Source: Helicobacter fennelliae (GTDB taxonomy: Bacteria; Campylobacterota; Campylobacteria; Campylobacterales; Helicobacteraceae). Taken from it: a stretch of DNA of 64,000 bases. The translations under genes and the position numbers were made by a program. The notes under the pieces were generated by a model. The model saw nothing but the letters and a program-made list of their open reading frames with translations. It was not told the origin of the DNA and made no database searches. Of this stretch, positions 28,687 through 38,172 are shown piece after piece. Location: contig NZ_UGIB01000001.1 of assembly GCF_900451005.1 (NCBI RefSeq), positions 1,488,001-1,552,000 of the forward strand, in the 5' to 3' direction. How positions within the stretch are numbered: position 1 is the first letter of the stretch; each line of letters starts with the position of its first letter.

Positions 28687-28735
28687 AGTCTAGAATTTCT
28701 TAATGCTTGCTTGTGTTTGCATAAATTCTAGTAGA
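28687..28735 (-). repeat. Solo terminus of a family B element
   Basis: CTAGAATTTCTTAATGCTTG followed by TTTGTGTTTGCATAAATTCTAG-type flank. It matches the outer edge and flank of complete family B copies, but the rest of the element is missing. Confidence 0.55.
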
Positions 28736-28799
28736 ATCTATGTTGTTTTTGTCGTCATTACTTGAGTGAGTGAAACGAACGAAGAATCCAGAAAGAATC

Positions 28800-28837
28800 G
28801 TCATTGCGAGCAAAATTGAAAATTTTGCGTGGCAATC
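28800..28837 (-). repeat. GATTGCCAC palindromic repeat (D3, inverted)
   Basis: GTCATTGCGAG, then CAAAATTGAAAATTTTG (self-complementary), then CGTGGCAATC. Confidence 0.8.
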
Positions 28838-29047
28838 TATAAGAATCCACTTTTGATTTTTAGATTCTAGAATCTAAATCGTCATTGCAACTTTTGCTTT
28901 ATCATTCTTAAGTGTTTGCAAAAAACTATAAAAAATATAAAAAATAAAATGCAATTTTTGTAGAATCTAAATTCTACATTTTAAGGTAGTTTTAAATGTT
29001 TTTATCATAAATACTCAAACTTAATCACAACTTTTTAAGGATTTACA

Positions 29048-30127
29048 ATGCAAGAAAAAATCAAACATATCCTCTCACAAGTCATTTACCCAAACTTTCA
29101 AAAAGACATCATAAGCTATGGATTTTTAAAAGACATCAAAATCCAAGACGGCAAAGCTCAAATTTTTATCGAAATCCCCTCGAATGACAATGCAGTCTCT
29201 CAAGCCCTTTATGATAAAATCGATAATCTTTTGCAAAAAGAGCAAATCAGAGCAGAGATTTATATCAAAACACCCAAAGCACCTGCTCAAGCCACACAAC
29301 CTAAAAAGAAAAATCTCGTGCCACATATCAAACATTTCATCATGGTAAGCTCTGGAAAAGGTGGTGTAGGCAAATCAACAGCTTCAACCAACCTCGCCAT
29401 AGCTCTTGCGATGCAGGGCAAAAAAGTCGGAATCCTTGATACTGATGTCTATGGACCAAATATCCCTAGAATGTTTGGCTTACACGATCAAAAACCACAG
29501 CTTGATCCTAGTGGTAAAAAGCTTCTCCCGCTCAAAGCATTTGGGGTGGAAGTGATGAGTATCGGCGTGCTTTATGATGAGGGGCAGAGTCTTATATGGC
29601 GCGGTCCTATGCTGATGAGAGCCATAGAGCAAATGCTTAGTGAAGTTGTGTGGGGTGAGCTTGATATATTGGTGCTTGATATGCCTCCTGGCACAGGCGA
29701 TGCGCAACTCTCCATAGCGCAAAATGTGCCTATTAGCGCAGGAATAGCTGTGATGACACCACAGCAAATAAGTCTAGATGATGGGCTAAGAAGTTTGGAT
29801 ATGTTTGACAAACTCTCCATTCCAATTGCTGGAATCATCGAAAATATGAGTAGCTTTATATGCCCTTGCTGCCATAGCGAATACGATATTTTTGGCAAAA
29901 ATACGATTCTACCATTAGCCACAAAATACAACACAAAAATCCTTGCTACAATCCCATTAGAGCCTGAAATCCGAGAAAGTGGCGATAGTGGAAAGCCTAT
30001 TGTGTATTTTCAACCAGAATCTAAAAGTGCGAAAGAATATATCAAAGTCGCTGTGAATGTTTTGCAATTTCTTGATAAAGTCGATGAAGAAAACTTGGCT
30101 GATAATTCTGCAATTCAGCCACATTAA
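29048..30127 (+). CDS. mrp: Mrp/ApbC-type iron-sulfur cluster carrier ATPase
   Basis: A 359-residue P-loop ATPase that is thought to hold and pass on iron-sulfur clusters. The N-terminal 75 residues resemble the MIP18/DUF59-like domain. The deviant Walker A is [17 protein letters not shown] (about 98-114), and the switch region [14 protein letters not shown] and [14 protein letters not shown] (Walker B) are conserved. The metal-binding pair is in [12 protein letters not shown] (about 273-284). It begins right after the repeat island with AAGGATTT before the ATG. Confidence 0.93.
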   Translation: MQEKIKHILSQVIYPNFQKDIISYGFLKDIKIQDGKAQIFIEIPSNDNAVSQALYDKIDNLLQKEQIRAEIYIKTPKAPAQATQPKKKNLVPHIKHFIMVSSGKGGVGKSTASTNLAIALAMQGKKVGILDTDVYGPNIPRMFGLHDQKPQLDPSGKKLLPLKAFGVEVMSIGVLYDEGQSLIWRGPMLMRAIEQMLSEVVWGELDILVLDMPPGTGDAQLSIAQNVPISAGIAVMTPQQISLDDGLRSLDMFDKLSIPIAGIIENMSSFICPCCHSEYDIFGKNTILPLATKYNTKILATIPLEPEIRESGDSGKPIVYFQPESKSAKEYIKVAVNVLQFLDKVDEENLADNSAIQPH

Positions 30128-30130
30128 AGC

Positions 30131-30155
30131 AATCAAAGCCAAAAAGGCTTTGATT
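30131..30155. terminator. Hairpin between converging mrp and lctP
   Basis: AATCAAAGCC, loop AAAAA, GGCTTTGATT: a perfect ten-pair stem in the 35-base gap. There is no T run on either side. Confidence 0.55.
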
Positions 30156-30162
30156 ATCTAAA

Positions 30163-31857
30163 CTAAGATGGAATAATCCAAGTCATATAAAACGCGATAA
30201 GATAAGTAAAAATCCCTATACCAATAACAAGCAATATAGAGTATTTGACGGTGAATCTAAAGAGTTCAGATTCTCGTCCTACCAAGCCCACAGCAGCGCA
30301 GGCTATGGCGATACTTTGTGGGCTTATCATTTTGCCGACAACCCCACCTACTGAATTTGCCGCGAGGAAAAGCACTTCAGGAATATTAAGCTGCTGTGCT
30401 GTAAGCTGCTGAAGTGTGCCAAAGAGGAGGTTTGAGCTAGTATCACTTCCTGTGAGGAATACCCCAATCCACCCAACAATCGGCGAAAAGAATGCAAATG
30501 CATTGCCTGTCTGCGCAAGCGCGAGAGCTAATGTCGCTGAGATACCACTATGATTTGAGATAGATGCAAATCCTAGCACAAGCGCGATTGTAAGGATTGC
30601 AAACTTCATTTCATTGAGCGTCTCACCAAAAGTCGCCACAGCCGTGCTAACTTTGACTTTCAAAAGCACCATTGTGATGAGCGCAACGATGAAAATCGAA
30701 GTTCCAACGGTATTGATAAGCGGAATCTTAAATACGGATTCTACGGCTACATCTTTGGCGACAACTGGCGTAGTTTGAATAATATTTGCAAGATCAGCAA
30801 AGCTAAATCCAAACACAAGAGAGCTTAAGACTCCAGCCTCCTTTACCACTTCACCATTTTTGACAACAGCATCTGCAAAGAGATCTTTAAACCAAGGTTG
30901 TGTCCAAATCACAATCACAGCGATAAGAATCACAAAAGGTGCCCACGCAAGCACGATTTGCTGTGTGGTGTATTTTTTTGCTTCTGTTTTTGTGCTTACA
31001 GAATCCTCATCAAATTTAAAGATATTTTTTGGCTGCCAAAAGCGCAAAAAGATAGCTACTGCTGCGATAGAAGCGACTGCTGAAGCAATATCGGGCAATT
31101 CTGGTCCTAAGTGCGTAGCAGTGATAAACTGCACGATAGCAAAGCTCCCGCCTGCTACCAATGCCACAGGCCAAGTTTCTTTGACACCTTTAATGCCATT
31201 CATCAACAAAATCAAGAAAAATGGCACAAAAAGCGAAAGGGGTGGAAGCATATGCCCTGCCATAGCCGAGATTCTCGCTGCTTCTGTGGCTTGTAATTCC
31301 GAACCATAAACAGCCCCAGCCATTGCGATAATAGGAATCCCAACCGCGCCAAATGCCACAGGAGCGGTATTTGCAATCATACAAAGCCCTGCTGCATAGA
31401 GTGGGCGAAGTCCTAGCCCCACAAGCAATGCCGCAGTAATCGCCACAGGACCACCAAAGCCGATAGCTCCCTCCAAAAACGCACCAAAACAAAAGCCGAT
31501 CAAAATCACTTGTATGCGCTGATCGGGCGTGATAGCAATGATAGATTCTCGTAAAATATCAAAATAGCCAGATTTGACCGTGAGCTTGTAGAGGAAAATC
31601 GCTGCGATGATAATCCACGCAATAGGCCACATACCATATAGCGCACCATATACTACGCTCCAAAGTGCCTTTGTAGTAGGCATATCATACACAAAAATAG
31701 CTATAACAATAGCAGACAATAGCGTAAGAAGCCCGGCTGCATAGCCTTTGAGCTTAAACACCACCAAACATAAAAAAAACAACACGATAGGCAAAAATGC
31801 GACTAAAGCACTCAGCCACATATTGCCAAGCGGATTATAGTTTTGTATCCATTCCAT
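30163..31857 (-). CDS. lctP: L-lactate permease, LldP/LctP family
   Basis: A 564-residue membrane transporter with about 14 helices, importing L-lactate (probably D-lactate and glycolate too) with protons. Family signatures include AFLEGAIGFGGPVAITAALLVGLG (about 127-150), APVAFGAVGIPIIA and the C-terminal VGWIGVFLTGSDTSSNLLFGTLQ segment. GGAGAGTGT precedes the ATG. No lldEFG or dld gene lies beside it here, although lactate is a main carbon source in the family. Confidence 0.93.
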   Translation of the reverse strand: MEWIQNYNPLGNMWLSALVAFLPIVLFFLCLVVFKLKGYAAGLLTLLSAIVIAIFVYDMPTTKALWSVVYGALYGMWPIAWIIIAAIFLYKLTVKSGYFDILRESIIAITPDQRIQVILIGFCFGAFLEGAIGFGGPVAITAALLVGLGLRPLYAAGLCMIANTAPVAFGAVGIPIIAMAGAVYGSELQATEAARISAMAGHMLPPLSLFVPFFLILLMNGIKGVKETWPVALVAGGSFAIVQFITATHLGPELPDIASAVASIAAVAIFLRFWQPKNIFKFDEDSVSTKTEAKKYTTQQIVLAWAPFVILIAVIVIWTQPWFKDLFADAVVKNGEVVKEAGVLSSLVFGFSFADLANIIQTTPVVAKDVAVESVFKIPLINTVGTSIFIVALITMVLLKVKVSTAVATFGETLNEMKFAILTIALVLGFASISNHSGISATLALALAQTGNAFAFFSPIVGWIGVFLTGSDTSSNLLFGTLQQLTAQQLNIPEVLFLAANSVGGVVGKMISPQSIAIACAAVGLVGRESELFRFTVKYSILLVIGIGIFTYLIAFYMTWIIPS

Positions 31858-31947
31858 ACACTCTCCTTATTTTTATTCGTAGATGTTAGATTCTACAATA
31901 TTTTTTTTGTAAAGCAAATTTTTGATTATTTGGAGATTCTGTGTATC

Positions 31948-31983
31948 AATAAAGTGTTTATTTTTTAAACACTTTATTTTTTT
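31948..31983 (+). terminator. Strong hairpin with T run between lctP and argS
   Basis: AATAAAGTGTTTA, loop TTTTT, TAAACACTTTATT, then TTTTT: thirteen perfect pairs. The T run is on the plus strand although both neighbours run leftward, so its direction is odd; it may also serve argS on the minus strand. Confidence 0.55.
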
Positions 31984-32044
31984 ATGTTTCTTTTGGTAAT
32001 TATTTTGCGGATTTATTTAGGCTTTAAGCAGAATCTAGTTTGAT

Positions 32045-33793
32045 TTACATTTTTGTTTTGGCTGTTATACCAAGAAGTTCTAAGCCCTGTGTGAGCGATA
32101 AACTCACCATTTTACAGACTTTAAGGTATTGTGTCTCTTTGGGGCTCTCTAAGATTCTTGTTGCGTTATAAAACGCATGGAATTCTGAAGCAAGAAATTT
32201 AAGATATTCGCATATTTTTTGCAAGCTTTTTTCTTCCCAAGACATCTGCACGACACGCGGAAGCTGCAAAGCCAAGAAAAGCAAATCAAGTATTTGTTTT
32301 TCAGATTCTAGCTTTGCTTCTAGTATATCTTCCTCTTTACATCGCGATTTTTGTATGAGGGTGTGGATTCTAGCATTAGCGTAATTGATATAAAAAACAG
32401 GATTTGAATTGTCTTGTTTTTTGAGATCATCAACATCAAATTCCAAATGTGTATCGGGCTTTTTAGACAAAAACACGAATCGCAACGCATCACTTCCAAT
32501 ATCAGCCACTACATCGCGCATAAGGATAAAATTTCCAGCTCTTTTGCTCATTTTGTATGGCTCACCACCACGAAGCAAGCTCACCATTTGCGTAAGCAAA
32601 ACCTCTAGCTTTTTATCATCATACCCCAAAAACGCGATTGCCGCGCGCACTCTAGCGATATATCCGTGATGATCAGCGCCCCAAATATTGATATAATGCC
32701 CAAAATCACGCACAAACTTATAGCGATGATACACAATATCACCAGCTAAATATGTAGGCTCTCCGTCCTCTCGGACGATTACGCGATCTTTTTGGTCGTT
32801 GTGTTGGCTTGAAGCAAGCCAGATTTTGCCATCTTTTTGGTATGTGCCATTGTTGCTTTTGAGGATTTTTAATGTCTCTTCCCATTCGCGAAATAAGCTT
32901 TTTTCACTCACAAATTGATCAAATTCAATGCCAACATCTAAAAGATTTGATTTGATTTCCTCTAGCATTAAATCTTTGCCAAATTCAGCAAGCACCAAGA
33001 GATTCTCATCACTCCGAAACACATCTTCGCCAAAACGTTCCTTTGCAAGATTAGCAATCTCTACAATATATTCTCCCTTATAATAATCCTGCGGATAATC
33101 CACTTCCATATGCAAAATAGATTCTCGTCCAGCAAGCATAATAGACAGCCCAAGCATACCGATTTGCGAGCCTGCGTCATTAATATAATACTCTGTCTGT
33201 ATGTCAAAGCCCAAATATCTGCCAACTCTTCGCAAGCTATCGCCAAATACAGCACCTCGCGCATGTCCTATATGAAGCGGTCCTGTCGGATTTGCGCTCA
33301 CATATTCAAGCAAAATAGATTCTTTTTTGGATTCTGTGTTGGGCTGATTTGCAGAATCTTGAAGTGTGTGGTCTAATTGGTTTGGCTCTGTGTGGCTTGA
33401 GGTTGTATGATTTGAAGTTGTATGGGGCTCTATATTGGGTTGATTTGTATGTGCCAAATTAATGTGAGCTTGGGTAGATTCTCCACTTTGTGGCTTTGTA
33501 GGTGATGTTGTGAGCGATTTTATGAGTGCTTCTGTCAAAAATGTATCCAAAACATCGCTATGCAAAGTGAGATTGATATAACCATTCATATTTTCGACTT
33601 TTTCAAACGCCTTGTGAGCTTGCAATTTGGCGCATAACTCATCTGCGATTTGCTTTGGTGGCTTGCCTAGTTTTTTGGCTAAAGAAAACGCAATAGGCGT
33701 TGCATAATGCCCAAAATCTTTATTTTTTGGGCGCTCTAAAATGATAGATTCTTGTATCTCTTGCTCTAAAAGCGATTTGATATAATCATACAT
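32045..33793 (-). CDS. argS: Arginyl-tRNA synthetase with low-complexity insertion
   Basis: A 582-residue class I synthetase. The HIGH motif is HIGHARG (174-180) after [13 protein letters not shown], and the KMSKS-loop is KMSKRAG (about 413-419). The N-terminal additional domain, the Rossmann core and the anticodon-binding helices ending in [12 protein letters not shown] are all present. H. pylori ArgS is about 40 residues shorter; the excess is a His/Thr/Ser/Asn/Pro-rich stretch between about 92 and 158. The gene order argS-tatA-gmk-acidic protein-nucT follows H. pylori. Confidence 0.96.
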   Translation of the reverse strand: MYDYIKSLLEQEIQESIILERPKNKDFGHYATPIAFSLAKKLGKPPKQIADELCAKLQAHKAFEKVENMNGYINLTLHSDVLDTFLTEALIKSLTTSPTKPQSGESTQAHINLAHTNQPNIEPHTTSNHTTSSHTEPNQLDHTLQDSANQPNTESKKESILLEYVSANPTGPLHIGHARGAVFGDSLRRVGRYLGFDIQTEYYINDAGSQIGMLGLSIMLAGRESILHMEVDYPQDYYKGEYIVEIANLAKERFGEDVFRSDENLLVLAEFGKDLMLEEIKSNLLDVGIEFDQFVSEKSLFREWEETLKILKSNNGTYQKDGKIWLASSQHNDQKDRVIVREDGEPTYLAGDIVYHRYKFVRDFGHYINIWGADHHGYIARVRAAIAFLGYDDKKLEVLLTQMVSLLRGGEPYKMSKRAGNFILMRDVVADIGSDALRFVFLSKKPDTHLEFDVDDLKKQDNSNPVFYINYANARIHTLIQKSRCKEEDILEAKLESEKQILDLLFLALQLPRVVQMSWEEKSLQKICEYLKFLASEFHAFYNATRILESPKETQYLKVCKMVSLSLTQGLELLGITAKTKM

Positions 33794-33798
33794 AAGCC

Positions 33799-34212
33799 CT
33801 ATTCTGCCTTTTTAGTTCGTGTTTTGGTTGTTTTTGATGCTTGGCTTGCTTTAGATTCTGCTTTTTTAGATTCTGTCTTTTTTGCTTTAGTTTTGCTAGA
33901 ATCTGCCTTTTTGGATTCTGCTTTTTTAGGTGCTACTTTTTGAGTCGTTGTTTTTTTGGGTGGTGATTTTTTTGTTGTTTCAGATATTGCTTTTGCTGTG
34001 TTATTTGGTGCAAGCTCTGATTCTTGGATCTCTATCGTCTGCATGGGTTGTACTGCTTGCTCTTCTTGCTCATCATCTTCTTTGACTGCTTTTTTGAAGC
34101 TCTTTATACCTGTGCCTAGCCCTTTCATAAGCTCTGGAATCTTTTTGCCCCCAAATAGCAAAAGCACAACTGCCAACACTATTAACCAATGCCACCAGCT
34201 AAATCCGCCCAT
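33799..34212 (-). CDS. tatA: TatA/E sec-independent translocase subunit
   Basis: A 137-residue single-span protein of the twin-arginine export system. The N-terminal helix ([36 protein letters not shown]) is the conserved TatA signature with the FGGKKIPEL hinge and amphipathic helix. The tail from about 75 on is a low-complexity Lys/Ala/Ser/Thr string ([12 protein letters not shown] repeats), longer than usual for TatA. AAAGGAGAAAA precedes the ATG. tatB and tatC are not nearby. Confidence 0.92.
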   Translation of the reverse strand: MGGFSWWHWLIVLAVVLLLFGGKKIPELMKGLGTGIKSFKKAVKEDDEQEEQAVQPMQTIEIQESELAPNNTAKAISETTKKSPPKKTTTQKVAPKKAESKKADSSKTKAKKTESKKAESKASQASKTTKTRTKKAE

Positions 34213-34271
34213 TTTTTCTCCTTTATTTTTGATTTTAATAAGATGTTATTGTAACTTTTTTTGATTAAAAG

Positions 34272-34874
34272 CTAATTAAGTGCCCAATCCTCAAGCAATG
34301 TTTTGTATGAATGATCGGGGATAAACTCTAATGATGTAGCAATGCTTAAAATCGCGCGCTTTGAGACTTCTATATCATCATTGACAATCACATAATCAAA
34401 ATGCTCGATGTGCTGCATTTCTTTGTATGCGTGCAATAATCGCAACTCAATATTTGCATGAGAATCTGTCTGCCTTGCCATAAGTCGCTCTCGCAAAATC
34501 TCCTTGCTTTTGGTTGTGATAAACACAGATTTAGCTTTTGGATATTTTTCTTTGATACTTTTGTGCCCTTGCACATCGACATCAAAAATTACGATTTTGC
34601 CTTCTTTTAATGCTTTTTGTATCGGTGCTAGCGCAGTTCCATAATAATTATTATGGACTTCCGCCCATTCCAAAAACATATTATTTTTGATATTTGCGAT
34701 AAATTCTTCTTTTTTCACAAAAAAATAATGCTTACCATTGACTTCTCCGTCTCTAGGAGGGCGCGTGGTTGTCGAGATCGAAAAATATGTCTTGGCGATA
34801 TGCTCTTGGATCATTTTACATAATGTTGATTTGCCACTTCCACTCGGTCCAGAAAGTATCAAAATCCTACTCAT
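34272..34874 (-). CDS. gmk: Guanylate kinase
   Basis: A 200-residue kinase that converts GMP to GDP with ATP. The P-loop is SGPSGSGKSTLCK (about 8-20), and the GMP-binding region STTTRPPRDGEVNGKHYFFV (about 34-53) and DVDVQGHKSI (about 98-107) are conserved. The lid includes KEILRERLMARQTD. The start codon overlaps the stop of the acidic protein gene by ATGA, so the two are translationally coupled. Confidence 0.96.
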   Translation of the reverse strand: MSRILILSGPSGSGKSTLCKMIQEHIAKTYFSISTTTRPPRDGEVNGKHYFFVKKEEFIANIKNNMFLEWAEVHNNYYGTALAPIQKALKEGKIVIFDVDVQGHKSIKEKYPKAKSVFITTKSKEILRERLMARQTDSHANIELRLLHAYKEMQHIEHFDYVIVNDDIEVSKRAILSIATSLEFIPDHSYKTLLEDWALN

Positions 34875-37291
34875 TTTTGGCTCGGAAAGTTGATGTTTAT
34901 CGTTACTTGCGCTCCATGAAGTAGCGCGCGAATCTGATCTTCTGATTTATTTGCTAGCAAATGCGCCACGAGATCTTCGCCATGGATTGAGGTGTCTTTG
35001 ATCTGCGCAGAATCTGATTGTGCGAGAGGTGATGGCACTTGAGTAGAATCTGATTGGACAGAATCTAATCGTGTAGAAACTACACTATCACTTGGTATGC
35101 TTGATTCTTTATCTGAAGCATTGGCAAATGTATCTTGCGCATCGTGCGATTCCTCTGGGATCTCCTCACCTAATGCCATTCCTATATCTCTCTCGCTAAG
35201 GCTCAAGAAATCATTTGTAGATTCTGTGGATTCTGTTTGGCTTGATGTAGAATCTGATGCAAAATCTGCTGATGAGTGCGATTTGTCTGCTATATCTTGG
35301 CTATTTTTAGCATTCTCGCTCTTTTTGCCATCACTACTTGTATCACTCGCACTAATTGCGCTATTTGAATCATCTTCACTACTATCATCTCCGCTGCTTG
35401 CACTACCTGCGCCCTCTTCCAAATCCCCAAAATCTTGAATATCCTGAATGTCTCGTGTTTGTTGAGATGATGAATTTTGAGATTCTGCGCTAGATTCTGC
35501 TTTGGAATCTATTGTGGATTCTGCTTTAGTCTCGCTTATGTCGCTATGTTGGTCTTGCGGCTCTGTGGGCTCATTATGCATTGATATATGCAAATCATCA
35601 ACGATCGGCTCACTAAGATTTTTATCCTCTGGTGGCACATCGCTAAAATCTAGCCCTTCAGGCATAGATTCTGGGGTAGAATCTAGATTCTGGCTAGATT
35701 CTTGCGATCCTGTATCAAATACATCAAAATCTTGTGAATTTTGCACATCTTGCGATAAAGTTGCTTGGTCGTTTTGGCTATGTTTGTCATCTTGCACCCG
35801 TGATTGCATAGAATCTGATTGTGTCCCTACCGATTGTGTCTCTTGCAAAAGTCGCTTCACCTCATCAATGTCATTTTTATCCAAAATCCCAGATTCTGTG
35901 GCTTTAGATTCTGTAGATTCTGCTTTATGTGGCACATCATCAAGTGTTTCTTGTGGTGTGTTATGAGATATATCATCAAGCGCAGCATGAGAAATATCAC
36001 TTGAAGTATCATCATGCAAGGTGCTTGGCTCATCTGAAGACTTTTGCAAAAGCTCTGATGAAAAATCAATATCATCTAAATTTATATCTGCGAGATCACC
36101 CAAATCATCAATACTTGGCTCTGTTGTTTTGCCTGTTTGGCTCGCTTTATCTGCTATTTCATCTACCTTTTTATCTTCTTTTTCGCCTATATTTTCATCT
36201 TTATCTGCCCTATTGACTTCGTTACTTATGGTTGCTTCCTCATTTGCATTCGTATGCCCTACATTAGAATCAATCTCTTTAGCTATATCAACCTGCTTCA
36301 AATCCTTTGTTTTTTCCTCAAGAGAATCTAGCATTTTATGCGTCGCCAAATCCAAATCCTCACCTAAATCTAAATCTGTATGATTTATCGCATCTTCTAA
36401 GCCCTGCTGTGTGTCCTCTTCAAGCATTTTATCCTCAAGCTTGTCTTCTTGTGTACCTTCAAGTTGTGTTTTTGCAAGTTGCGTTTCTGTAAGTTGCGCG
36501 TTTGCGAGATTTTCATCAAATTCACCCTCAACCAAATCTGACATATCATCTTCATCATCGGTCTGTTCTAGCTTAGATTTCTCAATATCTAACATCATCT
36601 CTTCATCACTTGTATCGCTTGTATTCTGCGCGCTATTCATTTTATCTAGATCTGCGCTCTCAAAATTAAGCATATCAAGATTTGGTGCAATATCGCCTAG
36701 ATCAAGGCTATCATCATTATTATTTGTATCGCTTGTAGCTTGGGAATCTTTCAAAAAATCCGCCTCATTGAGATTAAATGAATCCAAATCAAGCGATTCT
36801 TCTAGCGCGCTCTGATTTGGGGCTTTGGCTTTTGATGATTCTTTTGCGTCTGTTGTTATCTCATCTTTTGTGGCATTGGTTTTATTGTTGGTTTCATCTT
36901 GTGTAGATTCTGCTTCTAATGGCTCAAGATCATCTTGACTCACCTCACTTCGCAAAGTCGGATCGTAATTGAGCTGCTTTAATTCATCTTGCACAATATC
37001 TAGAATCTGCGTTGGCAAAAATGGCTTTTTGATGACATATTTAAACCCATCAAGCTTTGTTTTGGCATACAAAAAACAACTCAAAAAACTTGAAGCAATC
37101 TTTTGTGCTAGCTCTTCTTGCCCTGCTATCACTCCCTCATCAATAAAGAAAAAACAATCTTTTGAGATTTTGGTAGGATCTAACTCATCTAAACTTTTGT
37201 AATTCAAAATCGGAATGTCTGTCCTGCGCGCTGTCGCTTCGACAAGCTTAGCGACCATTGGGTCTGTATTGACTAAAACTATATGTATCAT
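34871..37291 (-). CDS. Large acidic low-complexity protein with receiver-like N-terminus (poly E-rich protein, HP0322-type)
   Basis: An 806-residue protein. The first 105 residues resemble a response-regulator receiver fold (IVLVNTDPMVAKLVEATAR, then FFFIDEG, then KYVIKKPFLPTQILDIV) but lack the usual paired acidic residues and phospho-Asp context, so it is a pseudo-receiver at best. Residues about 110-755 are disordered and rich in Asp, Ser, Glu, Gln and Thr (LDLGEDLDLA, NLDDIDFSSELL repeats). A short C-terminal helix (EDLVAHLLANKSEDQIRALLHG) may be a partner site. Position between gmk and nucT equals that of H. pylori HP0322. Function unknown; a polar scaffold role is speculation. Confidence 0.7.
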   Translation of the reverse strand: MIHIVLVNTDPMVAKLVEATARRTDIPILNYKSLDELDPTKISKDCFFFIDEGVIAGQEELAQKIASSFLSCFLYAKTKLDGFKYVIKKPFLPTQILDIVQDELKQLNYDPTLRSEVSQDDLEPLEAESTQDETNNKTNATKDEITTDAKESSKAKAPNQSALEESLDLDSFNLNEADFLKDSQATSDTNNNDDSLDLGDIAPNLDMLNFESADLDKMNSAQNTSDTSDEEMMLDIEKSKLEQTDDEDDMSDLVEGEFDENLANAQLTETQLAKTQLEGTQEDKLEDKMLEEDTQQGLEDAINHTDLDLGEDLDLATHKMLDSLEEKTKDLKQVDIAKEIDSNVGHTNANEEATISNEVNRADKDENIGEKEDKKVDEIADKASQTGKTTEPSIDDLGDLADINLDDIDFSSELLQKSSDEPSTLHDDTSSDISHAALDDISHNTPQETLDDVPHKAESTESKATESGILDKNDIDEVKRLLQETQSVGTQSDSMQSRVQDDKHSQNDQATLSQDVQNSQDFDVFDTGSQESSQNLDSTPESMPEGLDFSDVPPEDKNLSEPIVDDLHISMHNEPTEPQDQHSDISETKAESTIDSKAESSAESQNSSSQQTRDIQDIQDFGDLEEGAGSASSGDDSSEDDSNSAISASDTSSDGKKSENAKNSQDIADKSHSSADFASDSTSSQTESTESTNDFLSLSERDIGMALGEEIPEESHDAQDTFANASDKESSIPSDSVVSTRLDSVQSDSTQVPSPLAQSDSAQIKDTSIHGEDLVAHLLANKSEDQIRALLHGAQVTININFPSQK

Positions 37292-37629
37292 TATTGCGTC
37301 CGTTTGTTTGATAGAATCTTGTAATTATAGCAATTTTTTGAATTTATTGGAATTTATTGATTGTAAAGTTTAGTTATTTTGTTTTGCTACACAAAACCAT
37401 ATTTTTAAAACCAACAAAAAAATCGCGGTTTTGTGTAGAGACTTAACAATTTTAGATTCTATATCTAATATAAACCTTAGAGCCACTGATACGCCTACGC
37501 CACAAGTCGCACACATAAGACATACCAACAAAACACAATAAGACAAATCACGCCAAAGATAAAGCCAATCTCAAACAAAATCTGATACAATACACAAAAA
37601 TTTCATCTTAACAATACAAAGGAATCAAT
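37292..37629. other. AT-rich divergent region with hairpin
   Basis: About 340 bases between the acidic protein and nucT. A 12-base inverted repeat (CTACACAAAACC at 37387 and GGTTTTGTGTAG ending at 37438) is the only clear structure; otherwise TATAAT-like words on both strands. No gene was seen. Confidence 0.7.
37387..37438. repeat. 12-base inverted repeat
   Basis: Arms CTACACAAAACC and GGTTTTGTGTAG, 28-base loop. It lies between divergent genes, so it may be an operator or an RNA hairpin. Confidence 0.5.
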
Positions 37630-38151
37630 ATGCTAAAACACATAAGCGCATTGCTTTTTTGTTTTTGCTTATGCAGCGCAAGAAGCGAATTGTTTATGAT
37701 GCCATTTGAGCAAAATGAGGCAATCAAAAACCTACAAAATGCCCTCAAATCCGCGCAAAAAACCATTGATATTTCTATTTATAGCTTTACAAATAAAGAA
37801 ATTGCTAAAGCCTTGCGAGATAGCGCAAAAAGAGGGGTAAAAATTCGGATTATCTTTGATTCAAGCAACAAAACAGATCCGCACTCTGTCATCGGCTATC
37901 TTGACAAATACAACAATATCTCAACCTGCCTACTCAAAGGGCAAAAAGCCCAAAATGGAAGATTTTTTGGCATAATGCACCAAAAAATGGCGATTATCGA
38001 TGCAAAACTGCTGTATATCGGCTCTGCAAATTGGAGTAAAAACGCGTTTGAAAACAACTATGAGACATTGTTTTATGATGATGATTCATACCTTGTCAAT
38101 AAGGCATTAAAATACTATAATAAAATGTTTGAGCAATGCACGCCATATTAA
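37630..38151 (+). CDS. nucT: Phospholipase D-family endonuclease NucT
   Basis: A 173-residue secreted or membrane-bound nuclease of the Nuc/PLD type. The single HKD motif is HQKMAIID (H117, K119, D124) followed by IGSANWSKNA. The N-terminal 18 residues are a signal (ALLFCFCLCSARSE). H. pylori NucT is a membrane-attached nuclease used to salvage purines from DNA, and a similar role fits here. It keeps the H. pylori neighbour order with the acidic protein gene, but is transcribed the opposite way. Confidence 0.92.
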   Translation: MLKHISALLFCFCLCSARSELFMMPFEQNEAIKNLQNALKSAQKTIDISIYSFTNKEIAKALRDSAKRGVKIRIIFDSSNKTDPHSVIGYLDKYNNISTCLLKGQKAQNGRFFGIMHQKMAIIDAKLLYIGSANWSKNAFENNYETLFYDDDSYLVNKALKYYNKMFEQCTPY

Positions 38152-38172
38152 TTTAATATTGAAAGACAAAAT

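Larger units (their letters stand above)
28446..29047. other. Gene-free repeat island 3
   Basis: About 600 bases between two rightward genes. In order it holds a family B element (inverted), a lone family B terminus near 28687-28735, and one GATTGCCAC palindrome (inverted), with many AGATTCT/AGAATCT words. No gene was recognised, and no tRNA-like arm. Confidence 0.85.

Noticed and set aside
28446..29047. tRNA or small RNA gene in the island before mrp
   Set aside because: No T-loop GTTCGA-type sequence or acceptor pairing was found; the structure is explained by repeat elements.
35502..35966. 154-residue Ser/Cys-rich frame opposite the acidic protein
   Set aside because: It is the antisense of the Asp/Ser/Glu-rich repeats of the acidic protein. 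Such antisense frames arise from the base composition.
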